The notes beneath the pieces are model-generated. The model saw nothing but the letters and a program-made list of their open reading frames with translations, was not told the origin of the DNA and did not search any database. The position numbers and the translations under genes were made by a program. A DNA stretch of 64,000 nucleotides, taken from the NCBI GenBank assembly GCA_946411505.1, contig CAMKEG010000008.1, positions 1 to 64,000 of the forward strand, read 5' to 3'. The stretch is from an uncultured Treponema sp. (lineage in GTDB: Bacteria; Spirochaetota; Spirochaetia; Treponematales; Treponemataceae). Positions within the stretch are counted from its first letter, which is position 1. Every line of letters starts with the position of its first letter. Positions 1 through 8,094 of the stretch are shown here, piece by piece.

Positions 1-2
1 AA

Positions 3-131
3 AATTATGCAGAAGTAATCTCAAAAGCCTGTAATCAAATTACAGATTCAGAAGAGGATTATTTCAGGCGGGAAAAAATCTTTATGGAAAATATAGTCGG
101 TTTTATTGAAAAATCTAAATCTTGTAAATAA
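3..131 (+). CDS. 3' end of a truncated unknown gene
   Basis: An open frame runs in from the window edge and ends at TAA, giving 42 residues (ending KSKSCK) that are rich in Glu, Lys and Ile. It is as AT-rich as the two genes that follow and lies 11 bp before the next likely start, so it may be a cassette gene of the same array. Only the C-terminus is visible and no family can be assigned. Confidence 0.45.
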   Translation, partial: NYAEVISKACNQITDSEEDYFRREKIFMENIVGFIEKSKSCK

Positions 132-142
132 ATGGAGTCAGT

Positions 143-418
143 TTGGAAAATATTTTATTGAATATCTGGATAGAAATGAAGAGCGGAATAAAAGTCCGAC
201 TAATATCCAAAGATGTATATAATTCAGATGAAAATTATATTGTAATAATGGAAATAAATGAAAATGGGATTTCCAGAAATATCAACTTAATGGTAAAAGG
301 CAGGAAAGTATTTGATGCTTCTGGAAAATGTTTAGATTTTGGTGATGCATATCCGTCAACAACAGAATATGGTAAAAGAATGATTACTAAGCAGTTTATA
401 AACGCTTGGTTAGAATAA
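143..418 (+). CDS. Small hypothetical protein in AT-rich cassette-like region
   Basis: A 91-residue protein that I do not recognise. It has no signal peptide, no membrane segment and no obvious motif; the middle alternates short hydrophobic strands with charged turns (NYIVIMEINENG), which suggests a small beta-rich cytosolic domain. The start is a TTG preceded by GGAG about five bases upstream. Base composition is clearly AT-rich compared with the GC-rich genome from 1.2 kb on, and the gene is followed by a palindromic attC-like site, so I infer a mobile integron cassette gene. Short length and atypical start keep the confidence moderate. Confidence 0.55.
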   Translation: MENILLNIWIEMKSGIKVRLISKDVYNSDENYIVIMEINENGISRNINLMVKGRKVFDASGKCLDFGDAYPSTTEYGKRMITKQFINAWLE

Positions 419-423
419 ATGAC

Positions 424-550
424 GTATAACAAAGGTTACGACCTTTGGTCGTTTGCATTTAAGGAAGTTATTATCTAGCGCGCTTGCGCGCACGATGCAT
501 CGTAGCCGACACGCGGTCAAGCCGCGTGCGGTACAACCAGTTGTTATGAC
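424..550 (+). repeat. attC-like imperfect palindrome (putative integron recombination site)
   Basis: The ends form an interrupted inverted repeat: ATAACAA at 426-432 pairs with TTGTTAT at 541-547, and GGTT at 434-437 pairs with AACC at 535-538, with one unpaired base on the left and two on the right. This R''/L''–L'/R' asymmetry is the design of integron attC sites. The outer heptamers GTATAAC and GTTATGA approximate RYYYAAC and GTTRRRY but are not exact. The interior holds further hairpins (CACGCGG/CCGCGTG). The site lies between two AT-rich same-strand genes. No integrase is in the window, so this stays an inference. Confidence 0.45.
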
Positions 551-589
551 GACAGGCACACTGGCCTGCTTTGTAAGAAAGGAAAAAAA

Positions 590-1129
590 ATGAATGCATT
601 AATAATTAATTGTAGTCCTGTAAAAAATGGCGCAACTGCTGAAATTGTAAAAATCGCTGAAAAGTGTATTAAAGAAAAATATGACACAACCACAGTTTGT
701 ATTGATGACTATAAAATTAATTTTTGTAAAGGCTGCAGAACCTGTCATTCAACAGCAGAATGTATTCAACACGATGGTTTTGATTCTTTAATAAATGAAT
801 TTGAAAAAGCAGATATAGTAATATGTGTATCGCCATCATATTGGGCAGATGTTCCTGGACAGTTTAAGGCCTTCATCGACAGGTGCACTCCGTGGTGCAA
901 CACACATGAACCGCATGCAAGTCTTTCAAAAGGCAAGAAAGGTTATTCTATAGTTTTGCGAACAGGGCCAAACATGAAAGAATGTGAACGGCTCATATCA
1001 ACAATAGAACATTTTTACGGTCATATGGAAATTGAGAGCGTTGATAGAATTGGTTTCTGTTCAATAGAATTTAAAGAAGCAGTTAACAGTATAAAGAACG
1101 AAATTATTGAATTCTGTAAGAAAATATAA
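590..1129 (+). CDS. Flavodoxin-like NADPH-dependent FMN reductase family protein
   Basis: 179 residues. The N-terminus MNALIINCSPVKNGAT is the phosphate-binding loop of the flavodoxin-like NADPH-dependent FMN reductase family, and the next segment has the Cys cluster CKGCRTCH seen in the iron-sulfur flavoprotein branch. SPSYWADVPGQFKAFIDR is the family's second conserved block, involved in flavin binding. It probably reduces a small acceptor using FMN in the cytosol; the substrate is not predictable. AAGGAAAA precedes the ATG. The gene is AT-rich, unlike the genome downstream, and is bracketed by attC-like TTGTTATG sites, so it looks like the last cassette of an integron array. Confidence 0.8.
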   Translation: MNALIINCSPVKNGATAEIVKIAEKCIKEKYDTTTVCIDDYKINFCKGCRTCHSTAECIQHDGFDSLINEFEKADIVICVSPSYWADVPGQFKAFIDRCTPWCNTHEPHASLSKGKKGYSIVLRTGPNMKECERLISTIEHFYGHMEIESVDRIGFCSIEFKEAVNSIKNEIIEFCKKI

Positions 1130-1137
1130 AAAGGAAT

Positions 1138-1214
1138 ATTTCATAAAGCAAGTCAAGCTTGCTTTCTGAAATGAAATTGAACTTTAGGGCTTGGCGAAGA
1201 AGCAATTGTTATGT
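1138..1214 (+). repeat. Second attC-like end of the cassette region
   Basis: A near-perfect 15-bp inverted repeat (1138-1152 with 1158-1172, one mismatch, core AAGCAAG) lies just after the flavoprotein gene. At 1206-1213 TTGTTATG recurs, the same octamer as in the first site. The outer left partner is poor (CATAAAG), so the complete attC fold is less convincing than at 424-550. Beyond it composition switches to GC-rich and gene direction reverses, which would be the array boundary. Confidence 0.35.
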
Positions 1215-1233
1215 GGACGCCCGCTGCTTGGCG

Positions 1234-1830
1234 CTAAAAAGCGCATTCAACGTAAAGCAAGTCAATCCTGCCTTTAATGATTTGGCTTTTGCCGATTTTA
1301 AGGCCGTTTTCGCGCAAAAAGGCAAGGTACTCTTCGGCAGTCCATTCGTGGGCGAACTTGATTCCTACAAGGGCCAATATTTTTTGCCATAAATTTTTTG
1401 CGCCGCTTTTTCTAAAGATAAAATTGGGGGCGATAAAAAGGCTGCCGTCTTTTAGGACGCGCTTGATTTGCGCCAAGGCTTTTTGCGGCTCTGGAATTAT
1501 GTGCAGCGCGTTTGCGATTACAACAAGGTCAAAGGCCTTGTCGGCGTATGGAAGGCTTGTGGCGTCGGCGACTTCAAAGGTGACGTTTTGCGGAACCTCG
1601 CCTTTTTTTGCCGTCTCAATCATATTGGGAGAAAAGTCCGTGGCAACGACGCTCTTTGCGGCGGTGGCGATATGCTTTGCTATCATGCCGGGGCCTGTGG
1701 CCAATTCCAAGACTGTCTTTCCTTCCGCGGCGCGCGAAATGTTCTGGTGCAAGTAATCGTAAATGTTCTTTTGGCTTTTCATCGACGCTTCGTAAATCGG
1801 CGCGAAAAAATCCCACACTGTTTTTTTCAT
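1234..1830 (-). CDS. Class I SAM-dependent methyltransferase
   Basis: 198 residues with the class I Rossmann methyltransferase order. Motif I is VLELATGPGMIAKHIA (about residues 40-55), followed by the acidic VVATDFSPNMIE that binds the ribose of SAM, then VADATSLPYADKAFDLVV and the post-motif LKDGSLFIAPNF. The family most resembled is UbiE/Methyltransf_11, but no substrate can be read. It is the last gene of the minus-strand operon behind two half-ABC exporters, so it may modify a transported lipid or small molecule (inference). The start follows TTGGAG, and the leader contains the structured element at 1850-2069. Confidence 0.85.
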   Translation of the reverse strand: MKKTVWDFFAPIYEASMKSQKNIYDYLHQNISRAAEGKTVLELATGPGMIAKHIATAAKSVVATDFSPNMIETAKKGEVPQNVTFEVADATSLPYADKAFDLVVIANALHIIPEPQKALAQIKRVLKDGSLFIAPNFIFRKSGAKNLWQKILALVGIKFAHEWTAEEYLAFLRENGLKIGKSQIIKGRIDLLYVECAF

Positions 1831-1849
1831 AATCTGTTAACTCCAAAAA

Positions 1850-2069
1850 TACGGCTGTTCGCGCGAGTTTTGTTGCGAGCACGATTGCCCGCTCGCGTAA
1901 GCGAGCAAGTAGATAACTTCTTTGCGCAAAACGGCAACGCCGTAATGTTGCCGCTTATTGCCCGCGCTCGTTAGAGCGCAAGTGAATAGTTTCCTTACGC
2001 AAAACGGCGGGTGTGCCCACCGTATGCGGCGCCTATCAATCTTAGGCTTACCATCGATTTTATCGCCGC
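1850..2069 (-). repeat. Structured operon-spacer element, copy before the methyltransferase
   Basis: On the transcribed strand it begins with TAGCGGC, whose TAG is the stop codon of the upstream ABC gene, and ends with CAGCCGTA just before the ribosome-binding site. About 110 bp (1955-2066) match the copy at 3905-4018 closely. Internal parts GGCAATAAGCGGCAAC and CTCGCGCGAACAGCCGTA are shared with all copies. This copy carries extra hairpins (CTCGCTTACGCGAG) inside, and the right partner of the second hairpin is replaced. See the copies at 3859, 8000 and 52700. Confidence 0.75.
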
Positions 2070-3844
2070 TAGATTTTCCAAGACACCGCTTGCTTTCTTG
2101 AGTCGATGAAGCGCGCGTAGATGCCGCCGGACTTTGCGAGCGTCCTGTGCTTTCCTTGCTCGGCGATTTTTCCCTTGTCAATGACGATTATTTGATCCGC
2201 GTCGCGCACGGTCTTTAGCCTGTGCGCTATCATTATGACGGTCTTTTCTTTTGTAAGCTCCGAAACGGCGGCCATAAGGTCGCGCTCGTTTTCGGGGTCC
2301 ACGTTGGCGGTGGCTTCGTCAAGAATGATTATCGGGGCGTCTTTCATGATCGCGCGCGCGATTGATACGCGCTGCTTTTCGCCTCCGCTTAACGAAGCGC
2401 CGCCTTCGCCGATCACCGTGTCGTAGCCGTTTGGAAGCGCCGAGATAAAGTCGTGGCAACAAGCCTTTTTTGCGGCGGCGATTACGTCTTTCATCGGAGC
2501 GCTGGGGTTTCCAAAGCGGATGTTGTTGGCGATTGTGTCATGGAAAAGATAGACGTTTTGGAAGACAAAGCTGAAGTTTGCCATTAGGTCGTCCATGCTC
2601 CAGTCGCGGACATCAACGCCGCCCAAGGTTACGCTTCCCTTGTCCACGTCCCAAAAGCGCGAAAGCAAGTGGCAGAGCGTGGTCTTTCCGCCGCCGGAAG
2701 GGCCTACAATCGCGACCTTTGAACGCTCCGGTATTTGGAGCGAAACGCCGTCGATGATTTTCTTTTTGTCGTAGGCAAAGCTGATGTCGTTCGCGCTTAT
2801 GTCGAGCGGGGCGTTGCGCCGCTCGCGGGCTGCCGGCAATATCGGGCGTCCCCGGCCTTCAATGTCCATAAGCGGAATGTCCAAAATCGCCTGGGCTTTT
2901 TGAACGCCGATGTCGATGACGCGAAGAAGGGCGGAGTAGTTTCCGCCGGCTTCAAGCGCGGCAAAGAGCATGTAGGAACAAATCAGCATGACCGCGCACT
3001 TTTCCAGCGGCATCGAGCCGTTTAGGTAAAACCAAATCGAAGCGAGCGCGATGGCCACGCCCGAAAATTTTGACACGATGGACTGAATCGCCGAGAGCGG
3101 AATGCAGCGCATTTCCATTTTTATGCAAACTTTTTTGGCGCGGTCGATGACGGCGTTCAATTCCTTGCTGCGCTCTCCCGTAAGGTTGTAGGCCTTGACT
3201 TCGGCGATTCCCTGGATGTGCTCCAAAACTTTTTCAATCTGCGCTTCGTCGGCCAAGGATTTTTCCATCGACGCGCCTCGGACTGCAAGGCGCATGAAAA
3301 CGTTCACAAACTGAAAGGCGCAAAAGCCCGCCGTCGCGATAAGCGCTATCCGCCAGTCAAAGAAAAAAATCATCACGATGATAAGCGCGGAATCCAAAAG
3401 GCCTTGCATCACAAGCATGACGGCTCTTGTGGCAACGTCGCCCATAAGCTCCATCGTGTTTGTCGTCACGCTTGTGATTTGGCCGAGAGAGTTTTGGTTA
3501 AAGTATCCCATCGGAACGTAGCGCAAATGCTCGGCGATTTGGATTCGCTTTTGCGCGCAAGTCCTGTAGCCGCCTTCTGTCTGCCACATCGAAACGTTTT
3601 TCTTTGTGACAATAGCCGCGGCCACGCTAAAGGCCATTATTCCAAAGGAAAGCCAAATCGTTTTTGCGCTAAAGGCTTCGGTTCCCGTGGCCGCGCGAAT
3701 CACGCCCTGCATCATTACCGCGATGGCGGCGATTCTAAGCGCCATAAAAAATGAATTCACTACGCCCAAGGCGATCGCCGCGTAAAACTTATTGCGGTTT
3801 TCCTTGTCGCAAAAATTAAAAAATCTTTTAAGTATTTCAAACAT
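2069..3844 (-). CDS. ABC exporter half-transporter (membrane plus ATPase), second subunit
   Basis: About 591 residues. An N-terminal type 1 exporter membrane domain with hydrophobic spans occupies residues 1-310, and the nucleotide-binding domain follows: Walker A GPSGGGKTT, signature LSGGEKQR, Walker B IIILDEATANVDPENE, and switch His in IMIAHRLKTVRDAD. The second ATG is chosen because GGAGG lies 8 bases before it; the first ATG at 3850 is only 2 bases from the GGAGG. With the neighbouring 4020-5774 gene it should form a heterodimer. The closest family pattern is the IrtAB/YbtPQ-like pairs as well as general multidrug exporters; the substrate is unknown. Confidence 0.92.
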   Translation of the reverse strand: MFEILKRFFNFCDKENRNKFYAAIALGVVNSFFMALRIAAIAVMMQGVIRAATGTEAFSAKTIWLSFGIMAFSVAAAIVTKKNVSMWQTEGGYRTCAQKRIQIAEHLRYVPMGYFNQNSLGQITSVTTNTMELMGDVATRAVMLVMQGLLDSALIIVMIFFFDWRIALIATAGFCAFQFVNVFMRLAVRGASMEKSLADEAQIEKVLEHIQGIAEVKAYNLTGERSKELNAVIDRAKKVCIKMEMRCIPLSAIQSIVSKFSGVAIALASIWFYLNGSMPLEKCAVMLICSYMLFAALEAGGNYSALLRVIDIGVQKAQAILDIPLMDIEGRGRPILPAARERRNAPLDISANDISFAYDKKKIIDGVSLQIPERSKVAIVGPSGGGKTTLCHLLSRFWDVDKGSVTLGGVDVRDWSMDDLMANFSFVFQNVYLFHDTIANNIRFGNPSAPMKDVIAAAKKACCHDFISALPNGYDTVIGEGGASLSGGEKQRVSIARAIMKDAPIIILDEATANVDPENERDLMAAVSELTKEKTVIMIAHRLKTVRDADQIIVIDKGKIAEQGKHRTLAKSGGIYARFIDSRKQAVSWKI

Positions 3845-3858
3845 GTGCATTACCTCCG

Positions 3859-4018
3859 TTACGGCTGTTCGCGCGAGCGTTGCAAGCGCGAATGTTGCCG
3901 CTTATTGCCTGCGCTCGTGAGAGCGCAAGTAAATGGTTTCCTTACGCAAAACGGCGGGTGTGCCCAGCCGTATGCGGCGCCTATCGATTTTTGTCTTGCC
4001 GCCGATTGTTTCGCCGCT
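3859..4018 (-). repeat. Structured operon-spacer element, copy between the two ABC genes
   Basis: It occupies the whole spacer from the upstream TAA to the ribosome-binding site of the downstream ABC gene. Read as RNA it starts TAGCGGC, contains a CGCTC–GAGCG hairpin, then GGCAATAAGCGGCAAC, then the stem TTCGCGC/GCGCGAA, and ends CAGCCGTAA directly before CGGAGG. The distal half is the long near-duplicate of 1955-2066. Confidence 0.78.
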
Positions 4019-4019
4019 A

Positions 4020-5774
4020 TTACTCGTCTTTGGCGCTGATGTGCGCTTCCCACATGGCTTTGTAAAGGCCGCGCTTTCGCAAAAGCTGTTCGTGCGTTCC
4101 AAAAGAGTCAATCGCTCCGTCCTTTATGACGTAAATCATGTCCGCGTCGCGAATCGTGCTAAGGCGGTGCGCGATTACAATCAATGTCTTTCCTTTTACA
4201 AGCCGCGCGACGCTTTCTTGGATCACAGCCTCGTTTTCGGGATCGGTGTAGGCCGTCGCTTCGTCCAAGATTACGATAGGCGCGTCCTTCATCATCGCGC
4301 GGGCGATGGCGATTCTCTGCCGCTCGCCGCCTGACAAATGCGCGCCGCTTCCGCCTACAATCGTGTCGTAGCCTTTTTCCAGCGACATGATAAAGTCGTG
4401 GCAGCCGGATTTTTTCGCCATCGCCTCTACCTCTTTGTCGCTCGCGCCGGGGCGGCCAAGGCGAATGTTGTCGCGCACGCTCATGTCGAACAAAAAGTTG
4501 TCCTGGCTTACGTAGGCCACGCGGCGGTTGTATTCTTCAAGCGAAAGGTCTTTTATGTTCACGCCGCCGATTTCCACGCTGCCGGAATCCACGTCCCAAA
4601 GCGAGGCGATAAGGCGCGCCAAGGTTGACTTTCCGCTTCCGCTTGGGCCCACAAAAGCCGCGCAAGAGCCTTGCGGAATCTTTAGGCTCACGCCGTGAAT
4701 GATTTCGCCGCCGCGGCCTTCTTGGCCTTCTTTGTGGTAGCTAAAGCGGACGTCGCGCAATTCAATCGAATTGTCGACGGGCTTCTTTTTGTCAGCGCTT
4801 GGCCTTTCAAGCTCCTTCATGTCCATGATTCCTCCGACTTCGCCAAAAATGACTGTGGCCTTGGCAATGTCGTCGTGGTAGGAGTAAACGGTCAAAAGCG
4901 GCTGGATCACGCTCATCGACAAAATGATGATTGAGATAAAGTCGACGGCGGAAAGCGTTCCGCGCAAAAAGAAAAAGCCGCCGATTGGAAGGACAGAAAG
5001 CAGCGTTGAAGGCGCGATTACAAAGGCGATAGTGAAGGGCCAAATGCAGTCGCGCATCCATTCCACAAAACAGTCGGAGCCTTCCTTTGCCGCCACGACA
5101 AAGCGCTCATATGAAGACTTGGCCTTGCCGAAGGCCTTTATGACTTCTATTCCGTTTATGTATTCAACTGCGGTGTCGTTTAGGATTTTTGTTTTTTCGA
5201 TTGCGTTTTGGAATCTCTCTGTCATGTTGACCATCATAAAGGACGCGGAAATTATTCCGACAGGAAGCGTGGCAAGAGAGGCAAGGCCCATCCTCCAGTC
5301 AAGGTGAAAGAGCCAGACGAACATCAAGACCGGAAGGACAAGGTTCGACGTCCATTCGGGAAGAATGTGGGCCAGCGTCGTTTCCATGCTGTCGATTCTT
5401 TCTATCAAGATGCTTTTTAGGCTTCCCGAAGGCATGTCCAAGACGCTTCCAAGCGGAACGCGCGAAAGCTTGTCGCAAAGATTTTTGCGGATGTTGGCCA
5501 AAACGTTGAAGGTGGCGATGTGGCTTAGGCTTGTCGAAACCATGTGGAAGAGCGCGTTTCCGACCCAAAAGGCCGCGATTGCAAGACACTCGTTAAAGTA
5601 AACGCTCCATTCGCGCTCACCCGAAAGCAGCTTCTTTACGATGTCCGCGATTAAAATGTAAGGCGCGATCGCGCAGGCCACGCAAAGAAGCGCGAAAAAC
5701 ACGCTCAAGAAATACGCGGCCTTTTTTTCGCCCGCGAACGAAAATATCCAATTTAACAATGACTTTTTTTTCAT
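4020..5774 (-). CDS. ABC exporter half-transporter (membrane plus ATPase), first subunit
   Basis: 584 residues. The membrane domain covers roughly residues 1-310 and includes the exporter-type intracellular loop EKTKILNDTAVEYINGIEVIKAFG. The ATPase domain has Walker A GPSGSGKST, signature LSGGERQR, Walker B IVILDEATAYTDPENE and the switch motif VIAHRLSTIRDAD. The ATP sites look intact in both half-transporters, so both could hydrolyse ATP. The gene sits 32 bp after the barrel-protein gene and is followed by the second half-transporter, within the tetR-flanked operon. Placement next to an MMPL exporter and an outer-membrane barrel suggests transport across the envelope (inference). Confidence 0.92.
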   Translation of the reverse strand: MKKKSLLNWIFSFAGEKKAAYFLSVFFALLCVACAIAPYILIADIVKKLLSGEREWSVYFNECLAIAAFWVGNALFHMVSTSLSHIATFNVLANIRKNLCDKLSRVPLGSVLDMPSGSLKSILIERIDSMETTLAHILPEWTSNLVLPVLMFVWLFHLDWRMGLASLATLPVGIISASFMMVNMTERFQNAIEKTKILNDTAVEYINGIEVIKAFGKAKSSYERFVVAAKEGSDCFVEWMRDCIWPFTIAFVIAPSTLLSVLPIGGFFFLRGTLSAVDFISIIILSMSVIQPLLTVYSYHDDIAKATVIFGEVGGIMDMKELERPSADKKKPVDNSIELRDVRFSYHKEGQEGRGGEIIHGVSLKIPQGSCAAFVGPSGSGKSTLARLIASLWDVDSGSVEIGGVNIKDLSLEEYNRRVAYVSQDNFLFDMSVRDNIRLGRPGASDKEVEAMAKKSGCHDFIMSLEKGYDTIVGGSGAHLSGGERQRIAIARAMMKDAPIVILDEATAYTDPENEAVIQESVARLVKGKTLIVIAHRLSTIRDADMIYVIKDGAIDSFGTHEQLLRKRGLYKAMWEAHISAKDE

Positions 5775-5805
5775 AAAAATCTCCGTTGATCCTTCAACAT
5801 TACGA

Positions 5806-7173
5806 CTAAAAGTTATACTCCGCTTTTAGCCAAATTGCGCTAAGCTCTTGATAGGCGCCGTAAAAGCCCTTTTTGTCTTTGTCAGGCCCGTTTATGAACA
5901 GGTCCGAGCCAAGCGAAAGCGCGATGCTGTCTGTCAAGCTGTATTTGGCTTGAACTTTTATCATGCTGTCAAAATCGTTCAGCCCAAAAAGCCAGGCAAG
6001 CGAAAGGTCAAGCGTTTCCTGAAAAAACGCCTTTGAAACGCTTAGGCTTGTTTGGTGCCTGTAAGAGTCGCGGTCCAAGTGGCTGGAACCGTCAAGGAGC
6101 GCGTCCAAATAATACTGGCCGGTAATAGTCCAGCCGCTTGGAGTCCAGTCAAAGCCCGCCAAGGCGACAAGCTGGTTTTTGTCGCGGAACTTTTCTGCGC
6201 CCATAAGCTGCTCCTTCGCGCTCGCGGCGAAAGTTCTTTGCGGAAAAAACGCGGCTTCAAGCCTAAGAACGACTTCCTTTATCGGAATCGCGGCGTCCGC
6301 TCCGACCATAAGCATTCTCTTGTAATAACCGCTGACCGAAAGCGCTTGCGGATTTCCGCCTGCGTCCCGGACAAGGTTGTATGTCAGGCAAGGCTCGCGG
6401 TCAAAGCCGTAAAAGCCGTAGAGCGAAAAATCCGCGAACGGAAAGAATGCCGCAAGCCGCGCCGCGCCTTCGCTGTTTTCAAGCGAAAGGCCCGGAAGTT
6501 CAAAGTTGCCTTTTGTCACTTGCGCTACAGGAATCGTTCCGTCCGCGCCAAGCGAAACGCTTTTTGGAACCATGATTTTTTTGAGCGGATTTTTTTCCGC
6601 GAGGGGCAGGGAGCTTGGCGCAAAGAATGGAATCCAGTAAGCGTCAAAAAAAAACGCGTCGTTTTTGAACGTAAGCCGCGCCGCGTCAACGCTTAGGCGG
6701 CTGTCGGCGTATTCGCGCGCTAGAATCGTGTTCTCGTCCTTGGCGCAAAGAACGTCGGCCACTTGAAGGCCGTCAGCCTTTCCCCAAGCGGTTGACTGCC
6801 GCCCGATTCGCAAGGCCCAAAAGCCGCCGTCGTAGTCCATCCAAGCTTCCTTTAGTCGCAGGCGGAAGGCCCCGTTGTCCGACACAAAGTCCGCAGCTTG
6901 GAATGACGACTGGCTTCCGATCGCGTCGCCCATCAAAAAGCCGTCGATAAAGGCCGAAGCGTCGCCTTCGTAGATTTTTAGAGAGCCGTCAAGCCGCAGG
7001 TTTCCCAGCAAAAAGTCGCCCGCGTTCTTTTTGTCAAAGCCAAGCCCAACTCCCGCAAGACCTTGAATTTTTCCTGACGGCGAGAAGTCAACTGCCCAAG
7101 CGCTGCGCGGCGCCGCTGTGTTTGCAAGAACTAGCGCGGCGAAAAGCGCGAAGACTGCGGCGAGTTTTTTCAT
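5806..7173 (-). CDS. Exported outer-membrane beta-barrel protein (DUF1302-like)
   Basis: 455 residues with a Sec signal peptide (LAAVFALFAALVLANTAAPRSAWA). The body is rich in alternating amphipathic strands and aromatic girdles (FWALRIGRQSTAWG, LRLKEAWMDYDGGFW) and ends in Phe (WLKAEYNF), the usual outer-membrane insertion signal. The GRQSTAWGKADGLQVADVL stretch resembles the DUF1302 barrels found beside MMPL exporters and LolA-like proteins. ATG overlaps the stop of the upstream gene by four bases, so the two are translationally coupled. It could be the outer-membrane exit or acceptor for what the MMPL protein moves; that role is inferred from context. Confidence 0.78.
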   Translation of the reverse strand: MKKLAAVFALFAALVLANTAAPRSAWAVDFSPSGKIQGLAGVGLGFDKKNAGDFLLGNLRLDGSLKIYEGDASAFIDGFLMGDAIGSQSSFQAADFVSDNGAFRLRLKEAWMDYDGGFWALRIGRQSTAWGKADGLQVADVLCAKDENTILAREYADSRLSVDAARLTFKNDAFFFDAYWIPFFAPSSLPLAEKNPLKKIMVPKSVSLGADGTIPVAQVTKGNFELPGLSLENSEGAARLAAFFPFADFSLYGFYGFDREPCLTYNLVRDAGGNPQALSVSGYYKRMLMVGADAAIPIKEVVLRLEAAFFPQRTFAASAKEQLMGAEKFRDKNQLVALAGFDWTPSGWTITGQYYLDALLDGSSHLDRDSYRHQTSLSVSKAFFQETLDLSLAWLFGLNDFDSMIKVQAKYSLTDSIALSLGSDLFINGPDKDKKGFYGAYQELSAIWLKAEYNF

Positions 7174-7979
7174 CGGACGCTTCCCCGCTCAATGGCGCTT
7201 ACGGTGAACATCTTGTCGTCAAGCGGCAAGTTGTAGCGGACGTTTTTCATTTCAAGCAAAGTGGAGTGTCCGCTTTTTACGTTTTCCATGAACATTTTTT
7301 GCGTCGTCCAAATGCCGTCGATTTGAATTGTCTCCGAGCAAGTAAGGACGCGGGTAAGTTCGTTTTGCCTGTCGTAGAATTCTCCCTTGACGACCTTGTA
7401 GTTGTCCTTTCTGTACCAAATGATTCTTCGCTGCGTTTTTTCGCTTTTGTCCTTGGCGACAGATTCTACTTTCCAACAAGCGTTTCCGTCAACGGTGTCT
7501 TCGCCTAAAAGGTTGAAGGTGTCTTTTGTAAGGCCGCGGTCTCCCATGTCGGCGTAGGTGAAGTCCGTTCCCATAAAGTCGTCGTCCTTTCCGCTTCCGG
7601 CGATGCGGCGCGTTTTTTTCATCGCGGGCATGAAAAGCCAGCTGTCGCTGTCGGGCTTGCTTCCGTCCGCCTTGTCGGGGTAGTCAAAAGAAAGGTAGGC
7701 CACGCCTTCCACGTCCTTGGGAACGACAAAGACAACGACGCTTTTCTTTACGTCGCCGTAATCCTTTTCGCGCGTCATGATTTCGCGCGTTCTTACCGCG
7801 CCTTTTTTGCTTTTAAGCGTCAGCGTCGCCGTGTAAGAGCATGTCTTTCCCTCGTCGACTTCGTCCGCGCGCTTGGCGATATCGTAGCCGGTCAAGTTTT
7901 GGGCAAAGGCCGCAGAGCCTGCCATCGCAAGGGCCGCGCAAAAAATCGCCGCCTTTTTCGTAAATCCAATCCTTTTCAT
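7170..7979 (-). CDS. Periplasmic outer-membrane lipoprotein-sorting (LolA-like) protein
   Basis: 269 residues with a signal peptide (AAIFCAALAMAGSAAFA) and the features of the LolA-like family PF17131 that accompanies MMPL exporters: an early D-x-AK-R-DEV stretch, the DSWLFMPAMKKTRRI block and the FMGTDFTYADM block. The fold is a half-barrel that carries hydrophobic ligands in the periplasm. The start follows TAGGAGG. The leader consists almost entirely of the structured spacer element at 8000-8052. The order exporter, LolA-like carrier, outer-membrane barrel suggests a lipid or hydrophobic-compound route (inference). Confidence 0.85.
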   Translation of the reverse strand: MKRIGFTKKAAIFCAALAMAGSAAFAQNLTGYDIAKRADEVDEGKTCSYTATLTLKSKKGAVRTREIMTREKDYGDVKKSVVVFVVPKDVEGVAYLSFDYPDKADGSKPDSDSWLFMPAMKKTRRIAGSGKDDDFMGTDFTYADMGDRGLTKDTFNLLGEDTVDGNACWKVESVAKDKSEKTQRRIIWYRKDNYKVVKGEFYDRQNELTRVLTCSETIQIDGIWTTQKMFMENVKSGHSTLLEMKNVRYNLPLDDKMFTVSAIERGSVR

Positions 7980-7999
7980 ATATGCCTCCTATAAAATAT

Positions 8000-8094
8000 T
8001 ACGGCTGAACGCGCGAGCCTTTTGCAAGCGCGTTTGTTGCCGCTTATGCGGCTAGCCAAGCCTTTTGGCCTTGCCGCCGTTCTTATTGCCGCTA
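8000..8094 (-). repeat. Structured operon-spacer element overlapping the MMPL 3' end
   Basis: As RNA it runs from TAGCGGC inside the last codons of the MMPL gene to CAGCCGTAA before the ribosome-binding site of the LolA-like gene. GCCGC-ATAA-GCGGC is a perfect hairpin. The second hairpin is AACGCGC/GCGCGTT here, but TTCGCGC/GCGCGAA at 3859 and 52740: both sides changed and pairing is kept. The first ~58 bp are nearly the same as in the fusA leader. Confidence 0.78.

Noticed and set aside
1468-1974. ORF of 168 aa on the plus strand
   Set aside because: It is a shadow of the methyltransferase gene and of the spacer element; its sequence has no family likeness and no ribosome-binding site.
1837-2181. 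ORF of 114 aa across the spacer element
   Set aside because: Its frame reads through repeated non-coding DNA shared with 3859-4018 and overlaps the real ABC frame.
3845-4111. Several overlapping small ORFs (3845-4039, 3859-4053, 3880-4065, 3902-4111)
   Set aside because: All lie in the structured element; the high GC palindromes keep several frames open by chance.
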